Counted from the stretch's first letter, positions 38,853 through 48,240 are shown. The stretch: DNA of 64,000 bases from Pseudonocardia ammonioxydans (GCF_900115005.1 NZ_FOUY01000032.1:1-64000); one strand, 5' to 3'. The notes: generated by a model not told the origin, from the sequence alone. Numbers and translations: made by a program.

Positions 38853-40698
38853 AGCGCGTAGCGCCCTCCAGCTCCGCGTAGCGCCCGTCCCGGGCCAGCA
38901 GCGTGGCGTGGTCGCCGCGCTCGACGATCCGTCCGTGCTCCAGCACGAGAATCTCGTCGGCGTCGCGCACGGTCGAGAGCCGGTGCGCGATCACGATCGC
39001 CGTCCGCCCGTCGAGGGCCTCGGCCAGCGCGGCCTGCACCGCGGCCTCGGAGGTCGTGTCCAGGCTGGCGGTCGCCTCGTCGAGCACCACCACCCGTGGC
39101 CGGGCCAGCAGCACCCGGGCCACCGTCAGCCGCTGCCGCTCGCCACCGGAGAGCCGGTACCCGCGTTCCCCGACGACGGTGCCGAGCCCGTCCGGCAGCG
39201 AGGCGACCAGCCCGTCGAGCCGGGCCCGGCGCAGCGCGTCCCACAACTCGGTGTCCGGCGCCTGCGGGGCCCCGATCCGCAGGTTCGCCGCGACCGTGTC
39301 GTGCAGCAGGTGCCCGTCCTGGGTCACGAACCCGACCGTGCGGTGCACCGACTCGGCGCTCAGCTCCCGCACGTCCGCGCCGCCGATCCGGACGGCGCCG
39401 GTGCCGGTGTCGTAGAGCCGGGCGACCAGCTGCGCGACCGTGGACTTGCCGGCCCCCGAGGAGCCGACCAGTGCGACGGTCCGCCCGGCCGGGACGGTGA
39501 ACGACACGTCGTGCAGCACCTGCTCGCCGCCGCGGGTGTCCAGCGTCGCGACCTCCTCGAGCGAGGCGAGCGAGACCTGGTCCGCGGTCGGGTAGGCGAA
39601 CGAGACGCCGTCGAACTCGACGCCCACCGGCCCGTCCGGCACCGCCCGTGCCCCGGGTGCATCGGAGATCATCGGTTTCAGGTCCAGCACCTCGAAGACC
39701 CGCTCGAAGCTGACCAGCACGGTCATGATCTCCATCCGGGCCCCGGCGAGCGCGGTCAGTGGCTGGTAGAGCCGGGTCAGCAGCATCGCCAGCGACACGA
39801 CGTCGCCCGCGGACAGCGCACCGGACAGGGCGAACCCGCCGCCGACGCCGTAGACCAGCGCCACCGCCAGCGAGGACGCCAGCGTCAGCGCCGTCACGAA
39901 GACCCACTGCAGCATCGCCGAGCGCACCCCGATCGCCCGCACCCGGCCGGCCCGCTCGGCGAACTCCGCGGACTCCTGGGCCGGACGCCCGAACAGCTTG
40001 ATCAGCGTGGCGCCGGGGGCGGAGAACCGCTCGGTCATCCGGGTGCTCATGGCCGCGTTGTGGTCGGCGGCCTCGCGTTCCAGCGCGGCCAGCCGGCGTC
40101 CCATCAGCCGGGCCGGGACGAGGAACACCGGCAGCAGCAGCGCCGCCAGCACCGTGACCTGCCACGAGATCGCCAGCATCACGCCGAGCGTGAGCAGCAG
40201 GGTGACCAGGTTGGACACCACCCCGGCGAGGGTGTCGGAGAACGCCCGCTGGGCCCCGAGCACGTCGGAGTTGAGCCGGGAGACCAGCGCACCGGTGCGG
40301 GTGCGGGTGAAGAACGCGACCGGCATCCGCTGCACGTGGTCGAACACCGTCGTCCGGAGCTGGTGGATCAGGCCCTCGCCCAGGTTCGCCGACAGCCACC
40401 GGCTCACCAGGCCGAGCCCCGCCTCCAGGACGGCCGCGCCCGCGATCAGTCCGGCGACGGCCGCGAGCACCGGCAGCGGGGCCCCCGAGGTGATCGCGTC
40501 GGTGGCGCGCCCGGCCAGGACCGGGGTGACGACGGTGAGGACGGCCCCCGCGGTGCTCGCGACGAGGAACCAGCCCATCCGTCTGCGGTGCGGACGGGCG
40601 AGCCGGAGTATCCGGCGGGCCGTCTCGCCCGCGGGCCGGCGCTGCCGACCCGGTTCGTGGGTGGCGCTGTGCATGGCCCGGTAGATGCTCGCGTCCAT
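38848..40698 (-). CDS. ABC exporter half-transporter (membrane plus ATPase)
   Basis: A 616-residue protein: six-helix ABC membrane domain in residues 35-330 (GWFLVASTAGAVLTVVTPVL, FFTRTRTGALVSRLNSDVLG) and a nucleotide-binding domain with Walker A (ALVGSSGAGKSTVAQ), Q-loop (GFVTQDG), signature (LSGGERQR), Walker B (VVVLDEATAS) and H-loop (IAHRLS). It would work as a homodimer or with a partner to export lipids or drugs. ATG 40698 is supported by TAGGGT 7 bases upstream. Its promoter has a SoxR/MerR-like 19-base spacer. The stop lies in a palindromic repeat. Confidence 0.9.
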   Translation of the reverse strand: MDASIYRAMHSATHEPGRQRRPAGETARRILRLARPHRRRMGWFLVASTAGAVLTVVTPVLAGRATDAITSGAPLPVLAAVAGLIAGAAVLEAGLGLVSRWLSANLGEGLIHQLRTTVFDHVQRMPVAFFTRTRTGALVSRLNSDVLGAQRAFSDTLAGVVSNLVTLLLTLGVMLAISWQVTVLAALLLPVFLVPARLMGRRLAALEREAADHNAAMSTRMTERFSAPGATLIKLFGRPAQESAEFAERAGRVRAIGVRSAMLQWVFVTALTLASSLAVALVYGVGGGFALSGALSAGDVVSLAMLLTRLYQPLTALAGARMEIMTVLVSFERVFEVLDLKPMISDAPGARAVPDGPVGVEFDGVSFAYPTADQVSLASLEEVATLDTRGGEQVLHDVSFTVPAGRTVALVGSSGAGKSTVAQLVARLYDTGTGAVRIGGADVRELSAESVHRTVGFVTQDGHLLHDTVAANLRIGAPQAPDTELWDALRRARLDGLVASLPDGLGTVVGERGYRLSGGERQRLTVARVLLARPRVVVLDEATASLDTTSEAAVQAALAEALDGRTAIVIAHRLSTVRDADEILVLEHGRIVERGDHATLLARDGRYAELEGATRS

Positions 40699-40705
40699 GT
40701 GCCGG

Positions 40706-40736
40706 ACCCTAAGAACTCACGTTCACTTCAGGTCAA
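40706..40736 (-). promoter_or_regulatory. SoxR/MerR-type promoter of the ABC exporter
   Basis: On the minus strand TTGACC (40736-40731), a 19-base spacer, TAGGGT (40711-40706), then 7 bases to ATG 40698. The spacer with the end of the -35 reads CCTGAAGTGAACGTGAGT, matching 14 of 18 bases of the known SoxR site CCTCAAGTTAACTTGAGG at the same position relative to the hexamers. A 19-base spacer is typical of MerR-family control. The -35 overlaps the stop codon of the Bcr/CflA gene. Confidence 0.7.
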
Positions 40737-41995
40737 GCAGAAGCGGGGGGCTCGTTGAGATCGGGCAGCGTCCACGGCCGGACGACCAGCACCAGCGACA
40801 GCCCGGAGAGCCCGATCGCGGCGAACATCGCGGTCCCCATGGCGGTCGCGTCGTTGCCGAGCAGCCCGACCAGCGGCGAGGTCACGGCGCCCAGGCCGAA
40901 CTGCAGGCAGCCGAGCAGTGCGGCCGCCGTCCCGGCCGTCTCGCCGTGCCGGGCCAGCGCCAGGGCGGGCGCGTTCGGCATGACGAAGCCGGCCGAGAGC
41001 AGCAGCGTCCAGACGCCCGCGAGGACGGCCGGGAGCCCGCCGGTCCCGGTCGCCGTCAGCACCGCCAGCGCCAGCCCGGCCAGCACGCCCACGGCGACCG
41101 CGCCGCTCATCACCCGGCGCGGCTCCAGGTAGCGCAGCAGCACCGGGTTCAGCTGCGTGCCCACGACCAGCCAGATCGCCCCGGCGCCGAAGGCCACCCC
41201 GAACGTCTGCTGGTCCATCCCGAACTGGTCCTGGAAGACGTACGCGGCGCCCGAGACGTAGGAGAACAGCGCACCCATCGCGAGGCCCGCGACGAGGACC
41301 AGACCGACGAACGTCCGGTCCCGCAGCAGCATCCCGTAGGTCCGCACGGTGGCGCCGACGCGTGCGCTGCGCCGGCGGGCCGGGGGCAGCGTCTCCGGCA
41401 GCCCGGCCGTCACCACGGCCAGCATCACCAGGCCGTATCCGGCGAGGAACAGGAACACCCCGCGCCAGGACACCCAGGTCAGCAAGCCGGCACCGAGCGT
41501 CGGCGCCAGCACCGGGGCGGCGCCCATCACGAGCATCAGCCGGGACAGCATGGTCGCGGCCGCACGGCCGGTGAACAGGTCGCGCACGATCGCCAGCCCG
41601 ACGACCGCACCGGCCGACGCGCCGATGCCCTGCAGCACCCGCAGCACCGTCAGCACCTCGATCGACGGCGCCACCGCCACCAGCGCCGAGGCCAGCACGT
41701 GCAGCCCGGTGCCGAGCAGCAGCGGCAGGCGGCGACCGTAGGCGTCGGACAGCGGGCCGATCAGCACCTGGCCCAGCGCGAGGCCGACCAGGGTCCCGGT
41801 CAGGGTCAGCTGCACCGTGGTCCCGGAGGCCCCCAGCTCGCTGCCCACCTCCGGCAGCGCGGGCAGGTAGGTGTCGATCGTCAGCGGACCGAGCGCGATC
41901 AGCGCACCCAGCACCAGCGCGAGCCGGACCCGGCTCGGCGCCCCGGCACCGGTGTTCGCGGTGTTCCCAGTGCCGACGGTGTTCGCAGTGCTCAC
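40733..41995 (-). CDS. Bcr/CflA-family MFS drug exporter
   Basis: A 420-residue transporter with 12 hydrophobic spans. LALVLGALIALGPLTIDTYL and PALPEVGSELGASGTTVQLT are the Bcr/CflA start signature; GQVLIGPLSDAYGRRLPLLL is motif A; RVLQGIGASAGAVVGLAIVR follows. Family members export drugs and dipeptides by proton antiport. GTG 41995 is chosen for the GAGGGGGG 6 bases upstream; an ATG at 42064 would add 23 polar residues. It is followed directly by the ABC exporter promoter. Confidence 0.88.
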   Translation of the reverse strand: MSTANTVGTGNTANTGAGAPSRVRLALVLGALIALGPLTIDTYLPALPEVGSELGASGTTVQLTLTGTLVGLALGQVLIGPLSDAYGRRLPLLLGTGLHVLASALVAVAPSIEVLTVLRVLQGIGASAGAVVGLAIVRDLFTGRAAATMLSRLMLVMGAAPVLAPTLGAGLLTWVSWRGVFLFLAGYGLVMLAVVTAGLPETLPPARRRSARVGATVRTYGMLLRDRTFVGLVLVAGLAMGALFSYVSGAAYVFQDQFGMDQQTFGVAFGAGAIWLVVGTQLNPVLLRYLEPRRVMSGAVAVGVLAGLALAVLTATGTGGLPAVLAGVWTLLLSAGFVMPNAPALALARHGETAGTAAALLGCLQFGLGAVTSPLVGLLGNDATAMGTAMFAAIGLSGLSLVLVVRPWTLPDLNEPPASA

Positions 41996-42113
41996 CGGTT
42001 CCCCCCTCGTGTGGACACGCTCCCGTGCAACCTCACGAGGGGTGACCGGCATTCCGATCCGCACCCACCGATGCGGTGACCGGCCTCACGCGGCCGGTCT
42101 CCGGCGGGCGGCG

Positions 42114-44438
42114 TCAGGCTCCGGCACGGGCGGGCTCGAGCCGCACCTGCACCCACTTCGAGGTCGGGCAGCGGGAGCCCTCGGCGAACGAGTCCAGCGG
42201 GACCAGCGGGTTGGTCTCCGGGTAGTACGCCGCGACGCAGCCCTTCGGCGTCGCGTAGGAGACCAGCCGGAAGTCGTCGGCCCGGCGCTCCGAACCGTCG
42301 ACCCACTCGCTGACCAGGTTCACCCGGTCGCCGTCGGCGAAGCCGAGCTCGCGCAGGTCGGCGGGGGAGATGAACACCACCCGGCGTCCGGAGTGGATAC
42401 CGCGGTAGCGGTCGTCCAGGCCGTAGATCGTGGTGTTGAACTGGTCGTGGCTGCGCAGGCTCTGCAGCACCAGCCGCCCGGCGGGCAGGGTCGCGACCTG
42501 GATCGGGCTGACGGTGAACTCCGCCCGGCCGGACGCCGTCGGGAAGCTGCGGCTGTCCCGCGGGGGGTGCGGCAGCGTGAAGCCCCCGGAACGGGCGACC
42601 TTCTCGGCGTAGGCCTCGCAGCCCGGGACGACGCGGCCGATCGACTCCCGGATGCGGCCGTAGTCGCCGGCGAACTCCGCCCACGGCACGGCGTGGTCGT
42701 CGCCGAAGGTCGCCCGGGCGATGCCGCAGACGACGTCGACCTCGGAGCGCAACAGCTCGCCGGCCGGCTGCGAGCGGCCGTGCGAGGCGTGCACGGCCGA
42801 CATCGAGTCCTCCACCGTGACCTGCTGGAGCCGGCCGCCGGTCAGGTCCTTCTCGGTGCGGCCCAGCGCGGGCAGGATCAGCGCGTCGGTGCCGGCGACC
42901 GCGTGCGAGCGGTTGAGCTTGGTCGAGACCTGGACGGTGAGCGCGCAGTTCTCCAGCGCCCGCTCGGTGACGCCGGTGTCCGACATGGCCTGCGCGAAGT
43001 TGCCACCGAGCCCGACGAAGACCTTCCCGGGGGCGGCGTCCATCGCCTTGACCGCGGCGATCGAGTCGTGGCCGTGCTCGCGGGGCGGCTCGAAGCCGAA
43101 CTCGTCGCGCAGCGCGTCGAGGAAGCTGTCCGGCATCTGCTCCCAGATGCCCATCGTGCGGTCGCCCTGCACGTTGGAGTGGCCGCGGACCGGGCACAGC
43201 CCCGCGCCCGGCTTGCCGATCATCCCCTGCAGCAGCGCGACGTTCACCATCTCCTTGATGGTGTTCACCGCGTTGCGGTGCTGGGTGATGCCCATCGCCC
43301 AGCAGTTCACGACCCGCTTCGAGCCGGCGATCATGTCCGCGGCCCGCTCGATCTGCGCCCAGTCCAGACCGGTGGCGCGGACGACGGCGTCGCGGTCGAG
43401 GTCCGCGACGTGGGCCGCGTACTCGGCGAAGCCGTGGGTGTGCCGGTCGATGAACTCGCGGTCCAGCACGGTGCCGGGGTCGCGCTCCTCGGCGGCCAGC
43501 AGCAGGTGACCGAACGCCTGCCACAGCGCGAGGTCGCCGTCCGAGCGGATCTGGAGGAACTCGTCGGCGATCCGGGTGCCGATCCCGGCCATGCCGCGCG
43601 CCGTCTGCGGGTTGTCGAACCGGATCAGGCCGGCCTCGGGCAGCGGGTTGATCGCGATGATCCGGGCGCCGTTGCGCTTGGCGATCTCCAGCGCCGAGAG
43701 CATCCGCGGGTGGTTGGTGCCCGGGTTCTGCCCGGAGATCACGATCAGGTCGGCCTCGTGGATGTCGCGCAGCGACACCGTGCCCTTGCCGACGCCGATC
43801 GACTCCGCGAGCCCGACCCCGGTCGACTCGTGGCACATGTTCGAGCAGTCGGGGAGGTTGTTCGTGCCGAAGGCGCGGACCAGGAGCTGGTAGACGAACG
43901 CGGCCTCGTTGGACGCGCGCCCGGAGGTGTAGAAGATCGCGTCGTCCGGCGAGGCGAGCGCCGTGAGGTGCTCGGCGACCAGCTCGAACGCGCTCTCCCA
44001 GCTGATCGGCTCGTAGTGCGTGCCGCCGCCCCGGCGGACCATCGGGTGCAGCAGGCGGCCCTGGCTCTCCAGCCAGTGCCCGGTGCGGGTCTTCAGGTCC
44101 TCGATCGAGTGCTGGGCGAAGAACTCCGGGGTGACCTGCCTGCGGTCGCCCTCCCAGGCGACGGCCTTGGCGCCGTTCTCGCAGAACTCCGCGGTGTGCC
44201 GCTCGCCCGGCGCGGGGTCCGGCCAGGCGCAGCTCATGCAGTCGAAGCCGTCGACCTGGTTGAGCGAGAGCAGGTTGCGGGCGGTCTTGACCAGGCCCTG
44301 CTCGGCGAGCGAGCGGCGCATCGAGATCGCGACGGCCTTCGCTCCGGCCGCGGACGTCTTCCGGTCGGTGACGCGGAGCTCGGACTCCGCGTGATCGACG
44401 GAGTGGTCGACCGAGTGGGGGATCGGGGACACGGGCAC
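42114..44438 (-). CDS. FdhF/YdeP-type molybdopterin oxidoreductase
   Basis: A 774-residue enzyme of the formate-dehydrogenase-H-like YdeP family. Near residue 70 FDCMSCAWPDPAPGERHTAE has the CxxC that with a later Cys (EFCENGAK) binds an Fe-S cluster. FYTSGRASNEAAFVYQLLVR, VISGQNPGTNHPRMLSALEI, NCWAMGITQHRNAVNTIKEM, LLQGMIGKPGAGLCPVRGHS and a C-terminal molydop-binding barrel (LRSHDQFNTTIYGLDDRYRG) follow. E. coli YdeP is tied to acid resistance; the substrate is unsettled. No fdhD or electron partner is adjacent. Confidence 0.88.
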   Translation of the reverse strand: MPVSPIPHSVDHSVDHAESELRVTDRKTSAAGAKAVAISMRRSLAEQGLVKTARNLLSLNQVDGFDCMSCAWPDPAPGERHTAEFCENGAKAVAWEGDRRQVTPEFFAQHSIEDLKTRTGHWLESQGRLLHPMVRRGGGTHYEPISWESAFELVAEHLTALASPDDAIFYTSGRASNEAAFVYQLLVRAFGTNNLPDCSNMCHESTGVGLAESIGVGKGTVSLRDIHEADLIVISGQNPGTNHPRMLSALEIAKRNGARIIAINPLPEAGLIRFDNPQTARGMAGIGTRIADEFLQIRSDGDLALWQAFGHLLLAAEERDPGTVLDREFIDRHTHGFAEYAAHVADLDRDAVVRATGLDWAQIERAADMIAGSKRVVNCWAMGITQHRNAVNTIKEMVNVALLQGMIGKPGAGLCPVRGHSNVQGDRTMGIWEQMPDSFLDALRDEFGFEPPREHGHDSIAAVKAMDAAPGKVFVGLGGNFAQAMSDTGVTERALENCALTVQVSTKLNRSHAVAGTDALILPALGRTEKDLTGGRLQQVTVEDSMSAVHASHGRSQPAGELLRSEVDVVCGIARATFGDDHAVPWAEFAGDYGRIRESIGRVVPGCEAYAEKVARSGGFTLPHPPRDSRSFPTASGRAEFTVSPIQVATLPAGRLVLQSLRSHDQFNTTIYGLDDRYRGIHSGRRVVFISPADLRELGFADGDRVNLVSEWVDGSERRADDFRLVSYATPKGCVAAYYPETNPLVPLDSFAEGSRCPTSKWVQVRLEPARAGA

Positions 44439-44568
44439 CTCACCTGCGCTGGCATCGCCGTCGGGGAACGGCCTTCGACACGATCGAGCCTAGGCAGGTC
44501 GCGACGTGGACGTCCGCCCGACCGGCGGTGGATCGGCTCACACCGGGATGCCACCGCCGGTGCGGTGC

Positions 44569-45036
44569 TCAGGCCGCGCCGCGGTGGCTGCCCGCGATCT
44601 GGCGGGTGGCGACGCTGATCCGGTTCCAGGCGTTGATGGTGGCCACGGTGGTCACGAGCAGGGCCAGCGCGTGCTCGTCGAACACGGCGGCGGCCTCGTC
44701 CCACACCTCGTCGGGTACCGCGTCGGCGCGGTCGGCCAGCCGGGTCATCGACTCGGTCAGTGCGAGCGCGGCCCGTTCCTCGCGGGTGAACCACGGCGCC
44801 TCCCGCCAGGCAGCGACCGCCATCAGGCGCTCGGTGCGCTCCCCGTGCTCGAGCGCGTCGTGCGAGTGCATGTCCACGCAGAACCCGCACCCGTTGATCT
44901 GGCTGGCACGCAGCCGGACGATCTCCTGGATCGGGACCGGGAGGACGTCGGGGTCGCGGGTGGACCGCTCCAGTGCGGACAGTGCCCGGTAGCTCTCCGG
45001 CACGTGCGAGTACGGCTTCGGCATGCGCGGTTCCAT
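44569..45036 (-). CDS. Carboxymuconolactone decarboxylase family (AhpD-like) protein
   Basis: A 155-residue protein: LSALERSTRDPDVLPVPIQE, VRLRASQINGCGFCVDMHSH (CxxC redox pair and His), WFTREERAALALTESMTRLA, VTTVATINAWNRISVATRQI. The CxxCxxxH motif indicates alkylhydroperoxidase D-like peroxidase activity. ATG 45036 has AGAGGA 8 bases upstream. It follows the Rrf2 regulator by 43 bases in the same direction and is its likely target. Confidence 0.88.
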   Translation of the reverse strand: MEPRMPKPYSHVPESYRALSALERSTRDPDVLPVPIQEIVRLRASQINGCGFCVDMHSHDALEHGERTERLMAVAAWREAPWFTREERAALALTESMTRLADRADAVPDEVWDEAAAVFDEHALALLVTTVATINAWNRISVATRQIAGSHRGAA

Positions 45037-45079
45037 GGGCGGTTCCTCTCGGTCGGGATGGGCGCTGGTCGCGCTCCGC

Positions 45080-45550
45080 TCAGGCGGTGAGTGCGTCCCG
45101 GACGCGGTCGGCCGCGCCGGGGGTGTGCCGGAGGACGTCGTCGGAGACGTCGGCGAGCGATCGTGCGGCGAGCTCGCGGCGCCAGGCCAGCTCGGCCCGG
45201 CGCATGCTCAGCGAGATCGCACAGGTGTCCGGATAGTCCGCCCCGGGGTCGCCGCCGGGGCCGGCGGCGAGGATCGAGGTGCAGCGGAACGCGTCCTCCG
45301 GGCCCTCCAGGGCGACGACGACGTCGAGCAGCGACACCTCACCCGGCGGGCGGGCCAGCCGGAAGCCGCCCCGCGGGCCCGGGACGGACTCGCAGAGCCC
45401 GGCCCGGACCAGGGCCTGCAGCTGCTTGTTCAGGTAGGCGGGCGGCAGGTCGTACAGTGCGGCGAGCCGGGACGCCGGGACCGGCGTGCCGGTCCAGGCG
45501 AGGTTGAGACAGCAGTGCAGCGCCCACTCGACGCCCTGGCCCATCCGCAT
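45080..45550 (-). CDS. Rrf2-family transcriptional regulator
   Basis: A 156-residue protein: GVEWALHCCLNLAWTGTPVP, ASRLAALYDLPPAYLNKQLQ, ALVRAGLCESVPGPRGGFRL and ARPPGEVSLLDVVVALEGPE are standard Rrf2. Cys residues occur in FRCTS and DTCAIS rather than the three-Cys cluster of IscR, so it may sense redox through thiols. A long inverted repeat at 45554-45588 directly upstream should be its operator. Confidence 0.87.
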   Translation of the reverse strand: MRMGQGVEWALHCCLNLAWTGTPVPASRLAALYDLPPAYLNKQLQALVRAGLCESVPGPRGGFRLARPPGEVSLLDVVVALEGPEDAFRCTSILAAGPGGDPGADYPDTCAISLSMRRAELAWRRELAARSLADVSDDVLRHTPGAADRVRDALTA

Positions 45551-45553
45551 GAT

Positions 45554-45588
45554 CTGGACACTACATATCCAGGATGTCTGGTGTCCAG
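45554..45588. promoter_or_regulatory. Rrf2 operator and promoter region
   Basis: CTGGACAC (45554-45561) and GTGTCCAG (45581-45588) are perfect inverted 8-mers 19 bases apart, with ATCCAGGAT inside. They lie 3 bases before the rrf2 ATG and end one base before the stop of the upstream acyl-CoA dehydrogenase gene. Confidence 0.65.
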
Positions 45589-45589
45589 G

Positions 45590-47536
45590 TTATTTCCCGG
45601 GTGCGGGGGCCCACGCCTCGTCGTCGAGCATCGGGCAGGCCAGCCGGTTCTCCGGGATGCCGAACGCGTCGACCAGCGTCCGCGCATACGGCCGCAGCTC
45701 GCCGCACAGCTCGTTCACCAGCGGCCGGACCGACCGGGCCTCGGCCGCGGTGAGCCGGCCGGTCTGCAGGTACCAGGCACGCTCGCGGTCGATCACCGAG
45801 AGCACGTGCAGGTCGTACACGCGTTCCAGCAGCGCCCGCACCCCCGGCTCGCGCACCGCCTCGACCGCCTCCCGGAACGACGTCTCGACCAGCACGTCGA
45901 CGTGCGCGCGGGCGGCGACCAGCAGCAGGTCCTGCGCGTCGTTGAACACCGCGAACTCGTCGTTGCCGGTGCGCAGGGCCGGGGCGAGGTGCCGGACCGC
46001 GGTGGCCAGGGTGTCGGCGCGCCGGGTCTCGAGCAGCGTGCGACGGCGCCCGCGGTCGGTCAGGTCGAGCCCGCGCCACGGCAGGCGCCGGGCCAGCGAG
46101 GCCGCGCCGGTGCGCTCGGCGAGCACCCCGGCCAGCTGGCGCCCCGCCAGCGGCGCGATCTGCAGCGGGTTCCCCTTCTTGATCGTCCGGCCGTAGTCGG
46201 CCAGCAGCTCCTTGGCCAGCAGCTGCAGCAGCACGGTGTTGTCGCCCTCGAAGGTGGTGAACACGTCGGTGTCCGCCTTCAGTGCGGGCAGCAGGTTCTC
46301 CTCCAGGTAGCCCGCGCCGCCGCAGGCCTCCCGGCAGGTCTGGATGGTGTGCGTGGCGTGCCAGGTGGCGACCGCCTTGATCCCGGCCGCCGACTGCTCC
46401 AGGGTCCGCTGCTCGCGGGCGCCCGCCGGGCCGGAGCCGGGGGCCTGGATCGCGTGCATCCGCGCCACCAGGTCGTCCTGGGTGAAGTGCAGCGCGAACG
46501 TCGTCGCCAGTGCGGGCAGCAGCTTGCGCTGGTGGGCGAGGTAGTCGAGGACGGCGATCTCCTCGCCGGTGGACGGGTCGGAGAACTGGCGGCGCCGCTC
46601 GCCGAACCGGACGGCGAGGGCCAGCGCCTTCTGCGCCGCCCCGCCCGCACCACCCGCGACGCTGATCCGGCCGCGGACCAGCGTGCCCAGCATGGTGAAG
46701 AACCGCGCGGTCCCGTTCTCGATCGGCGAGGAGTACGTGCCGTCCTCGGCGACGCCGGCGAACCGGTCGAGCAGGTTCTCGCGCGGGATCCGCACCTGCT
46801 CGAAGCTCAGTCGTCCGTTGTCGACGCCGTTGAGGCCGGCCTTGCGGCCGTCGTCGCCGATGATGACGCCGGGCGCCGGGCGGCCGTCGGCGTCGCGGAT
46901 CGGGACGAGGAACGCGTGCACTCCGGGCCGGTGCTCGCCGGTGATCAGCTGGGCGAACACCACCGCCATCCGCCCGTCGCGGGCGGCGTTGCCGATGTAG
47001 GTCTTGCGGGCCTGCGGGTACGGCGTGTGTACGACGAACTCGCGGGTCGCGGGGTCGTAGGTCGCGGTGGTGTGCAGGTGCTGCACGTCCGACCCGTGCC
47101 CGGCCTCGGTCATCGCGAAGCAGCCGAGCAGGTCGCCGTCGATGATCGGGCGCAGGTACCGCTCGTGGTGCCGCTCGGTGCCCAGTACCTGCACCGCGCC
47201 ACCGAACAGTCCCCACTGGACCCCGGCCTTGACCAGCAGCGACAGGTCGCCGTAGGCGAGCATGGCGAACGCGGTGACCACACCGCCGACGTCGCCGTCG
47301 CCGCCGACGGACGGGTCGAAGCCGCTCTGCGGGCGCCCGGACGCGGTGAGGACCTTGAGCGCGTCGGTGATGCGCGCGCGGTACTCGGCCGAGGACAGGT
47401 CCGGGTCCGGGTGCAGCTCGGCCGCGGCGAGCTGCTCGCGGGTCTCCTGGCGGACGTGGGCCCACCGGCCGTCGACGACGGTCCGCAGGGCGTCCGCGGG
47501 GATCGCGCCGGGAGCGGGCAGGGTGTGCCGGGTCAT
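45590..47536 (-). CDS. fadE5: Acyl-CoA dehydrogenase (FadE5-like)
   Basis: A 648-residue flavoprotein longer than standard acyl-CoA dehydrogenases, like mycobacterial FadE5 (about 611). LLVKAGVQWGLFGGAVQVLG, LGCFAMTEAGHGSDVQHLHT (FAD/substrate loop), KAGLNGVDNGRLSFEQVRIP, VRGRISVAGGAGGAAQKALA, REACGGAGYLEENLLPALKA (GGxGY) and DVFTTFEGDNTVLLQLLAKE (TFEG, catalytic Glu region) are visible. It starts fatty acyl-CoA oxidation. Its start overlaps the TetR stop by 4 bases; thiolase, reductase and hydratase genes lie divergent beyond. The symbol rests on architecture and gene order. Confidence 0.85.
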   Translation of the reverse strand: MTRHTLPAPGAIPADALRTVVDGRWAHVRQETREQLAAAELHPDPDLSSAEYRARITDALKVLTASGRPQSGFDPSVGGDGDVGGVVTAFAMLAYGDLSLLVKAGVQWGLFGGAVQVLGTERHHERYLRPIIDGDLLGCFAMTEAGHGSDVQHLHTTATYDPATREFVVHTPYPQARKTYIGNAARDGRMAVVFAQLITGEHRPGVHAFLVPIRDADGRPAPGVIIGDDGRKAGLNGVDNGRLSFEQVRIPRENLLDRFAGVAEDGTYSSPIENGTARFFTMLGTLVRGRISVAGGAGGAAQKALALAVRFGERRRQFSDPSTGEEIAVLDYLAHQRKLLPALATTFALHFTQDDLVARMHAIQAPGSGPAGAREQRTLEQSAAGIKAVATWHATHTIQTCREACGGAGYLEENLLPALKADTDVFTTFEGDNTVLLQLLAKELLADYGRTIKKGNPLQIAPLAGRQLAGVLAERTGAASLARRLPWRGLDLTDRGRRRTLLETRRADTLATAVRHLAPALRTGNDEFAVFNDAQDLLLVAARAHVDVLVETSFREAVEAVREPGVRALLERVYDLHVLSVIDRERAWYLQTGRLTAAEARSVRPLVNELCGELRPYARTLVDAFGIPENRLACPMLDDEAWAPAPGK

Positions 47537-48231
47537 GATCGAACCTCCTGCGCGTGCGGGGCCAGTCCGGACAGCCCGGACCAGGCCAGATCGGTGAGGT
47601 GGGCGGTGAGCCGGTCGCGGGAGGTGCCGTCCGGGCGGGCCAGCCAGTCGTCGGCGGCACCCCGGACCAGGCCGACGATCGCGTGCCCCCAGATCCGGGC
47701 GACCGGTGTCCCGCCGGCGCCGGACGGCGCGGGCAGGTAGCCGGCGATCGCCCCGGCGACCTCGTCGCCGATCACCGTGACCAGGTCGTTGACCGGGTCG
47801 GTGCCGGAATCGGCGGCGTCACCGGTGCCCCGGCGCCCGCCGTGGCCCTGGGCGAGCAGCGGCCGGTGCACGACGAAGCGGTACAGCTCGGGATCGCTCT
47901 CGATCAGCTGCAGGTAGGCGTCGATGCCGGCGGCGACGGCGGCCCGCGGTCCGTGTGCGGGGTCGGCGAGCGCGTCCGCGGTGGCGCGGCGCACCTCGGC
48001 GAGCAGGACCCCGGCCACCGACTCGCAGATCGCGGTGTAGAGGCCGGTCCGGTCGCCGAAGTGCCGGTAGATCACGGTCTTGCTGGTGCCCGCCGCGGCG
48101 GCGATCTCGTCCATGCCGAGTCCGGCGCCCTGGCGGCGGATCGCCCCGATGGCGGAGCCGACGAGCTGGACCCGCCGCTGCTCACGGTGCGCGTCCCACC
48201 GGCTGTCGCGCCTGTCCCGTCCCACCTTCAC
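47533..48231 (-). CDS. TetR-family regulator of fatty-acid locus
   Basis: A 232-residue protein: QLVGSAIGAIRRQGAGLGMD, EIAAAAGTSKTVIYRHFGDR (HTH with Y.HF) and a C-terminal ligand domain (IDAYLQLIESDPELYRFVVH). It is translationally coupled to fadE5-like and divergent from the thiolase operon, a position from which it could repress both in response to acyl-CoA. Confidence 0.87.
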   Translation of the reverse strand: MKVGRDRRDSRWDAHREQRRVQLVGSAIGAIRRQGAGLGMDEIAAAAGTSKTVIYRHFGDRTGLYTAICESVAGVLLAEVRRATADALADPAHGPRAAVAAGIDAYLQLIESDPELYRFVVHRPLLAQGHGGRRGTGDAADSGTDPVNDLVTVIGDEVAGAIAGYLPAPSGAGGTPVARIWGHAIVGLVRGAADDWLARPDGTSRDRLTAHLTDLAWSGLSGLAPHAQEVRS

Positions 48232-48240
48232 GGCACCAAC

